Of a stretch of 15,910 nt of DNA, positions 7,046 to 15,910 are shown piece by piece. A program made the translations under genes and the position numbers. The stretch is from the NCBI GenBank assembly GCA_030602105.1, contig JAUWAK010000011.1, positions 1-15,910 on the forward strand, read 5' to 3'. Below the pieces are notes generated by a model, which saw only the letters and a program-made list of their open reading frames with translations, was not told the origin of the DNA and made no database searches. The DNA is from Candidatus Aerophobota bacterium (GTDB taxonomy: Bacteria > Aerophobota > Aerophobia > Aerophobales > AE-B3A). The first letter of the stretch is position 1, and the number at the start of each line of letters is the position of its first letter.

Positions 7046-8440
7046 TTATACCTCAGCAGTCTTTTTGACCTCAAAGATATACTTGGTCTGCGGATGGACT
7101 TCTAGGGGGTAGTTTCCGGAAAAGCAGGCCGTACAATAGTCCTGGGGTCTTTCCACGCAACTCAAAAGACCCTGCAAGCTAAGATATCCCAGGCTGTTTG
7201 CCCCAATGATTCTCCTTATTTCTTCCACGCTGTGAGAAGAAGCAATCAGCTCCTTCTGCACCGGAGTGTCGATGCCAAAAAAACAGGGACAGCGGATAGG
7301 GGGAGATGAGATGCGAAAATGAACCTCTTTCGCTCCTCCTTGCCGAAGGATACGAATTATCTTTTTGCAGGTAGTGCCCCTGACAATAGAATCATCTACC
7401 AGAACTACTCTTTTTCCTTGAAGGACATCTTTTATGGGGTTGAGCTTGATTTTGACCTCCATGTCACGGGCGAACTGGGCCGGCTGGATGAAAGTCCTGC
7501 CGATATAGTGATTTCGGGTGAGCCCTACTCCCCAGGGAATCTTGCTCTCTCGGGCATAACCCAGTGAAGCTATCATTCCGGAGTCAGGAACACAGATGAC
7601 GAGATCTGCCTCGCCGGGATGTTCCTGAGCCAGCTTTCTTCCCAGTCTTTCCCTTACCTGGTGCACCGCCTCGCCGAAGACAATACTATCGGGCCTGGCA
7701 AAGTAGATATGTTCGAAGATGCACTGAGCTAATTTAGTAGAGGGAGCGATCCGGAAGGATTCGAGTCCCTTCTCAGTAATAGCCAGCATTTCTCCCGCTT
7801 CAACCTGTCTGAGGTATTTAGCCCCCAGTAGGTCCAGAGCACAGGTCTCTGAGGCCAAAAGATAGCTTCCCTTGAGCTTACCTATCACCAGAGGTCGAAA
7901 GCCGTGGGGATCTCTCGCCCCAATCACCTCATGGTTGGCAAGGAGGAGTAAGGAATAAGCTCCCCTCAGTCGTCTCAGGGCCTGAAGAAGGGCCTGCCTT
8001 TTTCCCTGAGTCTGACTGAGCTTGGTTAGAAGATGGACGATAACCTCGGTGTCCATGGTGGATTGGAAGATAGAGCCCTGAGATTCCAGCTCCTCTCTTA
8101 GCTGTCCCGCGTTGATGAGAGTACCGTTATGGGAGAGGGCTATTCCTTCACCGAAGAAGCTGATAAGCAAAGGTTGGATATTAGTGGAGGAAGGGGAACC
8201 TGTGGTGGAATAACGGTTGTGTCCAATGGCCAGTCGACCAGGGAGGGACTTGAGAGTTCTTTCATTGAAGACTTTCTCTACCAGGCCCGCACCTCGATGG
8301 GTAACTAAACTAAATCCATCCGAGGCCACGATACCTGCGCTCTCCTGCCCCCGGTGCTGCAGGGCAAAAAGTCCCAGGTAAGTGAGTTTGGCAGCCTGAG
8401 GGTGACCACATATCCCGAAAATTCCACATTCCTCATGCAA
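7046..8440 (-). CDS. purF: Amidophosphoribosyltransferase (glutamine PRPP amidotransferase)
   Basis: First committed enzyme of de novo purine synthesis: it makes 5-phosphoribosylamine from PRPP and glutamine. The N-terminal Ntn glutaminase domain begins MHEECGIFGI; removal of four residues would expose the nucleophile Cys5. HRGQESAGI (29-37), NRYSTTGS (75-82), SHNGT (103-107) and RDPHGFRPL (176-184) follow. The phosphoribosyltransferase domain has the PRPP loop VVLVDDSIVRGTT (345-357). Cys240, Cys386 (in CPCFFG), Cys436 and Cys439 (YCTAC) match the four ligands of the [4Fe-4S] cluster in the Bacillus subtilis type, which is oxygen-sensitive. The start is TTG at 8440, fixed by AAGGAGG eight bases upstream; an ATG four bases further in is out of frame. 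464 residues is full length. It converges with the protease gene and diverges from pheT; no other pur gene is in the window. Confidence 0.96.
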   Translation of the reverse strand: MHEECGIFGICGHPQAAKLTYLGLFALQHRGQESAGIVASDGFSLVTHRGAGLVEKVFNERTLKSLPGRLAIGHNRYSTTGSPSSTNIQPLLISFFGEGIALSHNGTLINAGQLREELESQGSIFQSTMDTEVIVHLLTKLSQTQGKRQALLQALRRLRGAYSLLLLANHEVIGARDPHGFRPLVIGKLKGSYLLASETCALDLLGAKYLRQVEAGEMLAITEKGLESFRIAPSTKLAQCIFEHIYFARPDSIVFGEAVHQVRERLGRKLAQEHPGEADLVICVPDSGMIASLGYARESKIPWGVGLTRNHYIGRTFIQPAQFARDMEVKIKLNPIKDVLQGKRVVLVDDSIVRGTTCKKIIRILRQGGAKEVHFRISSPPIRCPCFFGIDTPVQKELIASSHSVEEIRRIIGANSLGYLSLQGLLSCVERPQDYCTACFSGNYPLEVHPQTKYIFEVKKTAEV

Positions 8441-8464
8441 AGCAAAAACCTCCTTAGTCCCAGT

Positions 8465-8492
8465 ATTTTATTAATTTACCGTCTTATGTCAA
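8465..8492 (-). promoter_or_regulatory. Predicted sigma-70-type promoter of purF
   Basis: On the minus strand, a perfect TTGACA (8492-8487) is followed after 16 bases by TAAAAT (8470-8465), 5 of 6 matches to the -10 consensus. The start would fall near 8458, giving a leader of only about 18 bases, almost all of it ribosome binding site. That leaves no room for a riboswitch or attenuator in the leader; any control would be at the DNA level. Confidence 0.65.
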
Positions 8493-8547
8493 CTTCTTAA
8501 CTCATCTTTCCTTGGCTCAGTGTAACCTTCGGGCGAAATCTCATCTC

Positions 8548-8575
8548 TTTTCAAAACTCACATCTTCGGCATAAT
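8548..8575 (+). promoter_or_regulatory. Possible weak promoter of pheT
   Basis: TTTTCA (8548-8553), then 16 bases, then CATAAT (8570-8575). The hexamers match consensus at 4 and 5 of 6 positions. It would start transcription near 8582, about 50 bases before the chosen ATG. It lies back to back with the purF promoter. No T-box or attenuator-like structure is visible in the short leader. Confidence 0.35.
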
Positions 8576-8631
8576 TGACAGAAACTACCAGATCTTCTAT
8601 TTTGGAGCATCAGGAATCTGGAGAGATCCTC

Positions 8632-10974
8632 ATGCGCGTCTCTTTCAAACATCTGAAGAAGATGGTGGACTTCCCCTATTCTCCAAAGGAATTGGGCGAG
8701 CGATTGACCAATCTTGGTCTGGAGGTAAGGAAGATAGAACCCTTTGGACGACTAGATAAAGTGATAGTGGGAAAAATCCTGACCATTGAGAGGCATCCTG
8801 AGGCTGATCAGGTCAGTATGGCTAGAGTAGATATTAGCGGAAGAATTCTTTCCGTAGTATGCGGTGCACCAAACATAAGGGAAGGACTGATGGTTCCCGT
8901 GGCTCTGGAGGGAGCCAGACTTCCTGGGGGAGTGAGGGTAGAAAGGAGAAAGGTGCGAGGAATTGAATCGATGGGCATGCTTTGTTCAGAAGAAGAGCTG
9001 GGTCTGGGGAAGGATCGATCGGGGGTTATGATTCTTCCACAGGAGTCTCCCCTGGGTCAGAACCTATCCCAGGCTCTTGAGCTGGAAGATGTGATCTTGG
9101 ATCTTGAGATTACTCCTAACCGGGGAGACTGTCTGTCCGTCATAGGAATATCCCGGGAAATAGCTGTTCTCACCGGATCCCGTCTCGCAGTTCCCTCCTC
9201 CTCTCTGAAAAAAGGAGAGAAAGGTTCACCTCATATTATGAATATTCAAATCCAGGATCCACGTCTTTGCCCTTATTACACCGCTCGCCTGATAAGGAAT
9301 GTGAGAGTGGGGTCTTCTCCTCTGTGGCTCTGGCGGTATATCCTCATCTCCGGAGGAAAACCCATCAACAGTGTGGTGGATATCACCAATTATGTCCTCT
9401 GGGAGATGGGTCAACCTCTTCATGCTTTCGATTATTCCATGCTCAAGGACAGAGAAATCATAGTTCGGCGGGCAAAGAAAAAGGAAACTCTAATTACCCT
9501 GAATGGCATAAAAAGAGGGCTGGACGAGGATATGCTGGTTATTGCCGATTCCAAGAGCCCAGTAGCCCTGGCTGGTATCATGGGAGGAGAAAGTACCCAG
9601 GTCCAGAGCCAGACCCGGGATGTTCTTCTTGAGGCAGCTTATTTTGATCCCATCTCCATTCGACGGACCTCGCGCCGTCTGGGTTTAGCCACAGAAGCAT
9701 CCTCGCGATTTGAGAAGGGAGTGGATCCTCTTATGGTAAGAAAGGCTCTGGATAGAGCTTCTCTTCTCATCCAGGAGATTGCAGGAGGGAAGATAGAAGA
9801 AGCCCTGTGGGAGGAAGGTAGAGTTCCCTGGAGGAGGAGGAAGATTTCCTTCCGTCCATCTCGGGCTCGACGTATTCTCGGCAGGAGGATAGCATCTGGT
9901 GAAATGAAGAGAATTATTACAGGGTTGGATTTCGACGTGGAAGGAGACAGAACCTGGAAAGTCTGGATTCCTTCTTTCCGCAATGACGTCAGCCGGGAGA
10001 TCGACCTCATTGAAGAAGTTGCCAGAGTTTATGGATATGACCGAATAGGTAAGGAGCTTTCTTCTCTGGGAGATGGGGAGCCTCGTGAGGACAAGGAAGA
10101 GAGGACTAGGCAAAAGGTCCGCCAGACTCTGAAAGGACTAGGCTTTTTTGAAGTTATGGGGGTGAGCCTGAGTGGGGAGGATGTCTTCAGAAAGGTTCAG
10201 TTGCCCCTGAAGATGGGCATCAGGGTGACAAATCCTCTTTCCAGCCAACAGGAAATACTGGCTACTCACCTTTTTCCGCATTTGCTGGAAATCGCCTCGT
10301 ACAACCTCAATCAGGGAGAAAGCCAACTGAGGATTTTTGAGCTGGCCGAGGTTTTTCAAAAAACTCGGCACCTGGAGAAAAACCTCGCCTTGGCGGGTCT
10401 CATTCTGGAGCTCAGTTTCGATTTTCTTTCTTTGAAGGGGATAGCAGAGACTCTGCTTGAGGGACTCAATATTGAAGGAGTAGAATTCACCTCCTGCTCC
10501 TGCCCTTATCTTTCTCCTAAGGAAAGCCTCTTGATAACAAAAGAGGGACTGACTCTGGGTGCGCTCGGTCGGCTCAACCAGGACATAGCCGACAACTTTG
10601 AGGTTCCCTCGCCCATCTATCTATTTGAATTTGAAGTGGATAGTCTATGTTTTCACTCCCGTCCCATTCAAAGATTTGTGTCACTGCCTAGATTCCCTGC
10701 TGTGGAGCGAGACCTTTCCCTGGTGGTCAAGGAAGAGGTCCCGGCCCAGAAGGTCAAAAATTGCATTATTGAGAGTGGAGGAGAATGGCTGGAAGAAGTG
10801 AAGCTCTTTGATCTGTACCGAGGAGGCTCCATTCCTAGCGCTCACAAAAGTCTTGCCTACTCTTTAACTTTTCGCTCATCGCGTCGAACTCTTACCGATG
10901 ATGAAGTGGATAGAATCCAGAAAGAAATCCTGCATTCGTTAAGAAAAATGGGGGTTTCCCTGCGGCAGGAATGA
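8632..10974 (+). CDS. pheT: Phenylalanine--tRNA ligase, beta subunit
   Basis: Beta chain of the alpha2-beta2 phenylalanyl-tRNA synthetase; it binds tRNA and edits mischarged Tyr-tRNA. Domains in order over 780 residues: N-terminal MRVSFKHLKKMVDF; an EMAPII-like tRNA-binding domain (about 40-150, with HPEADQ at 55-60 and VVCGAPN at 75-81); the B3/B4 editing domain (about 210-390, with SVVDITNYVLWEMGQPLHAFD at 247-267 and AGIMGGE at 314-320); B5 (about 400-475); the catalytic-like B6/B7 core (490-670); and the anticodon-binding FDX-ACB domain (about 687-779, RFPAVERDLSLVV). Length is normal. The frame is open back to a TTG at 8575, but I chose the ATG at 8632 because GGAG lies eight bases before it and the product then starts as PheT proteins usually do. 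pheS, normally just upstream, is absent: the upstream neighbour is divergent purF. Confidence 0.95.
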   Translation: MRVSFKHLKKMVDFPYSPKELGERLTNLGLEVRKIEPFGRLDKVIVGKILTIERHPEADQVSMARVDISGRILSVVCGAPNIREGLMVPVALEGARLPGGVRVERRKVRGIESMGMLCSEEELGLGKDRSGVMILPQESPLGQNLSQALELEDVILDLEITPNRGDCLSVIGISREIAVLTGSRLAVPSSSLKKGEKGSPHIMNIQIQDPRLCPYYTARLIRNVRVGSSPLWLWRYILISGGKPINSVVDITNYVLWEMGQPLHAFDYSMLKDREIIVRRAKKKETLITLNGIKRGLDEDMLVIADSKSPVALAGIMGGESTQVQSQTRDVLLEAAYFDPISIRRTSRRLGLATEASSRFEKGVDPLMVRKALDRASLLIQEIAGGKIEEALWEEGRVPWRRRKISFRPSRARRILGRRIASGEMKRIITGLDFDVEGDRTWKVWIPSFRNDVSREIDLIEEVARVYGYDRIGKELSSLGDGEPREDKEERTRQKVRQTLKGLGFFEVMGVSLSGEDVFRKVQLPLKMGIRVTNPLSSQQEILATHLFPHLLEIASYNLNQGESQLRIFELAEVFQKTRHLEKNLALAGLILELSFDFLSLKGIAETLLEGLNIEGVEFTSCSCPYLSPKESLLITKEGLTLGALGRLNQDIADNFEVPSPIYLFEFEVDSLCFHSRPIQRFVSLPRFPAVERDLSLVVKEEVPAQKVKNCIIESGGEWLEEVKLFDLYRGGSIPSAHKSLAYSLTFRSSRRTLTDDEVDRIQKEILHSLRKMGVSLRQE

Positions 10975-10975
10975 A

Positions 10976-11001
10976 GATCCCGTTTTGCTGGGATTCGTTT
11001 T
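10976..11001 (+). terminator. Weak possible terminator after pheT
   Basis: Two bases after the pheT stop, GATCCCG (10976-10982) can pair with TGGGATT (10989-10995) around a six-base loop, followed by CGTTTT. The stem is short, with wobble pairs at both ends, and the T run is brief, so termination may be inefficient. A second small hairpin (11006-11030, CTCGC with GCGAG around the palindrome GAGAATTCTC) follows. Confidence 0.3.
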
Positions 11002-11062
11002 CCCTCTCGCTTGAGAATTCTCTTGGCGAGGCAGAGTCTCGAGAAAAAGTCTTTCAGGGAGG

Positions 11063-11091
11063 TGGACAGTAAGAGATGGTTTTAGTATAAT
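11063..11091 (+). promoter_or_regulatory. rRNA operon promoter P1
   Basis: TGGACA (11063-11068), a 17-base spacer, and a perfect TATAAT (11086-11091). It lies 76 bases upstream of the -10 of a second promoter; tandem promoters are common before rRNA operons. Confidence 0.65.
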
Positions 11092-11144
11092 GTAATCAGA
11101 AATTCCTCTTGAATTAAGGCAGGAAGGCAAAACATGATGAGGCC

Positions 11145-11172
11145 TTGACAGGGGGACAAGTTAGTGTATAAT
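11145..11172 (+). promoter_or_regulatory. rRNA operon promoter P2, perfect consensus hexamers
   Basis: TTGACA (11145-11150) and TATAAT (11167-11172) both match consensus fully, with a 16-base spacer. The start would be near 11179, right at the boxA element and about 50 bases before the mature 16S end. This is the strongest promoter in the window. Confidence 0.85.
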
Positions 11173-11178
11173 ATCTAT

Positions 11179-11188
11179 TGCTCTTTGA
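11179..11188 (+). promoter_or_regulatory. boxA antitermination site, 16S leader
   Basis: TGCTCTTTGA closely matches the bacterial boxA core TGCTCTTTA bound by NusB/NusE in rRNA antitermination. The identical ten bases recur before the 23S gene (13180-13189), which supports the assignment. Confidence 0.75.
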
Positions 11189-11194
11189 GAATAA

Positions 11195-11208
11195 GGTAGA
11201 GTAGGCAG
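11195..11208 (+). other. Pre-16S processing stem, left arm
   Basis: GGTAGAGTAGGCAG is complementary over all 14 bases (one G-U pair) to 12869-12882, beyond the other end of 16S. Together they bring the ends of the precursor into the duplex that RNase III usually cuts to release pre-16S. Confidence 0.8.
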
Positions 11209-11229
11209 TCCAAATATGCGTCAATCAAC

Positions 11230-12836
<1,607 letters not shown>

Positions 12837-12868
12837 AAGGGATAAAGAAGATTCGAAGAGAATCCAAG

Positions 12869-12882
12869 CTGCCTGCTCTACC
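12869..12882 (+). other. Pre-16S processing stem, right arm
   Basis: CTGCCTGCTCTACC pairs with 11195-11208 over 14 bases. It lies 33 bases after the mature 16S 3' end, a normal position for the processing stalk. Confidence 0.8.
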
Positions 12883-12909
12883 CTGATCTTTTGTGGATAG
12901 AATGTACTG

Positions 12910-12937
12910 CCAGCAATTTTTCCTGAAAAGTTGCTGG
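12910..12937 (+). other. Hairpin in the 16S-tRNA spacer that takes in the first two bases of tRNA-Ile
   Basis: CCAGCAATTTTT (12910-12921) pairs with GAAAAGTTGCTGG from 12926 to 12937 (12 bp with one G-U, loop CCTG at 12922-12925). Its right arm ends on G1-G2 of tRNA-Ile, so in the precursor it competes with the acceptor stem or presents the 5' end to a processing enzyme. Confidence 0.6.
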
Positions 12938-13012
12938 GCTCATAGCTCAACCGGTTAGAGCGCTGTCCTGATAAGGCAGAGGTTCCTGGTTCAAGTCCAG
13001 GTGAGCCCACCA
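12936..13012 (+). tRNA. tRNA-Ile (anticodon GAT)
   Basis: A 77-base cloverleaf with encoded CCA. Acceptor stem GGGCTCA pairs with TGAGCCC over 7 bp; the anticodon stem CTGTC/GGCAG encloses the loop CTGATAA with anticodon GAT at 12970-12972; the T arm has GTTCAAGTC. It is in the usual first position of the 16S-23S spacer and reads ATC and ATT codons. The 3' half is complementary to the spacer just downstream. Confidence 0.98.
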
Positions 13013-13031
13013 AGTGGGCTCTTGACCTGGA
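12996..13031 (+). repeat. Inverted repeat of the tRNA-Ile 3' end
   Basis: The tRNA 3' strand is followed by its own near-complete inverse copy. GAGCCCAC (13003-13010) pairs with GTGGGCTC (13014-13021) around a 3-base loop, and TCCAGGT (12996-13002) pairs with ACCTGGA (13025-13031) after a 3-base bulge. That is 15 perfect pairs that exclude the normal acceptor and T-arm pairing. Confidence 0.75.
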
Positions 13032-13075
13032 GAGCGGGTAGCCCTTCGCTTTGAAATGGAGCACTTCAGAGAGAT

Positions 13076-13151
13076 GGGGATGTAGCTCAGTTGGGAGAGC
13101 GCCGCTTTTGCAAGGCGGAGGCCGGCAGTTCGAATCTGCTCATCTCCACCA
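13076..13151 (+). tRNA. tRNA-Ala (anticodon TGC)
   Basis: A 76-base cloverleaf with encoded CCA. Acceptor GGGGATG pairs with CATCTCC (one G-U); the anticodon stem CCGCT/GGCGG encloses TTTGCAA with anticodon TGC at 13109-13111; the T loop is TTCGAAT. It is the second spacer tRNA, 63 bases after tRNA-Ile, in the classic Ile-Ala order. Confidence 0.98.
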
Positions 13152-13179
13152 GGAAAAGTAGCTGGTTGTTTGTTAGACT

Positions 13180-13189
13180 TGCTCTTTGA
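13180..13189 (+). promoter_or_regulatory. boxA antitermination site, 23S leader
   Basis: TGCTCTTTGA is identical to the site before 16S. It lies 28 bases after tRNA-Ala and about 26 bases before the start of 23S, the usual place for the spacer boxA. Confidence 0.75.
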
Positions 13190-13215
13190 CAACTGCATAG
13201 GAAAAGGTTACTCAT

Positions 13216-13222
<7 letters not shown>
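13185..13222 (+). repeat. Inverted repeat joining boxA to the 5' end of 23S
   Basis: TTTGACAA (13185-13192), whose first half lies in boxA, is perfectly complementary to TTGTCAAA (13215-13222) at the very start of 23S. The two could pair in the precursor and would compete both with boxA protein binding and with the terminal helix of 23S. Confidence 0.5.

Positions 13223-15910
<2,688 letters not shown>

Noticed and set aside
7031..7049. Hairpin ATAAGG/CCTTAT at the purF stop as a terminator
   Set aside because: Six weak pairs and no T run in either direction.
8575..8631. Upstream TTG start for pheT adding 19 residues
   Set aside because: The extra residues resemble no PheT N-terminus; the ATG at 8632 has a well-spaced GGAG and gives the usual PheT start. 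The TTG also overlaps the possible -10 box.
8441..8631. T-box, attenuator or purine riboswitch in the purF-pheT divergent region
   Set aside because: The purF leader is about 18 bases and the pheT leader about 50; neither has room or the conserved motifs.

Overview
The window is a chromosomal segment of a bacterium, probably an anaerobic and uncultured one, of intermediate G+C. The bacterial signs are strong Shine-Dalgarno sites, sigma-70-type promoters and a 16S-tRNA-Ile-tRNA-Ala-23S operon. The anaerobic signs are a 2-oxoacid:ferredoxin oxidoreductase subunit and a PurF with the cysteines of an oxygen-labile [4Fe-4S] cluster. I cannot name the phylum. The 16S gene departs from near-universal sequence at several conserved sites, with matching changes on the partner strand, so a deep or poorly sampled lineage is likely.

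Layout. At the left edge is the start of a minus-strand PfkB-family sugar kinase (1-294). A 363-base gap with a nested inverted-repeat element separates it from a plus-strand run of five genes (658-6919): a phosphohexomutase, an orphan gamma subunit of a 2-oxoacid:ferredoxin oxidoreductase, a XerD-like tyrosine recombinase, a 901-residue DHH/DHHA1-CBS-CBS-tRNA nucleotidyltransferase fusion, and an M50 site-2-type metalloprotease. Tight spacing and overlaps suggest co-transcription. purF (7046-8440, minus) converges on this run. pheT (8632-10974, plus) diverges from purF.

From about 11060 to the right edge lies an rRNA operon. It has tandem promoters, boxA antitermination sites before both 16S and 23S, a 14-bp pre-16S processing stem, 16S, tRNA-Ile(GAT), tRNA-Ala(TGC) and the first ~2.7 kb of 23S, cut by the window edge. 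The protein genes are housekeeping (sugar phosphates, purine synthesis, tRNA maturation and charging, chromosome dimer resolution).

I found no CRISPR array, transposase, phage genes, toxin-antitoxin pair or obviously new gene system. The unusual material is mostly RNA: compensated changes in the 16S neck and helix 29, a G in the 16S 790 loop, an enlarged 16S helix 6, an IVS-like expansion in 23S helix 45, and hairpins on both flanks of tRNA-Ile that compete with its acceptor stem. Among proteins, the four-domain fusion, the orphan gamma subunit, pheT without pheS, and three TTG starts fixed by strong ribosome binding sites are worth noting.
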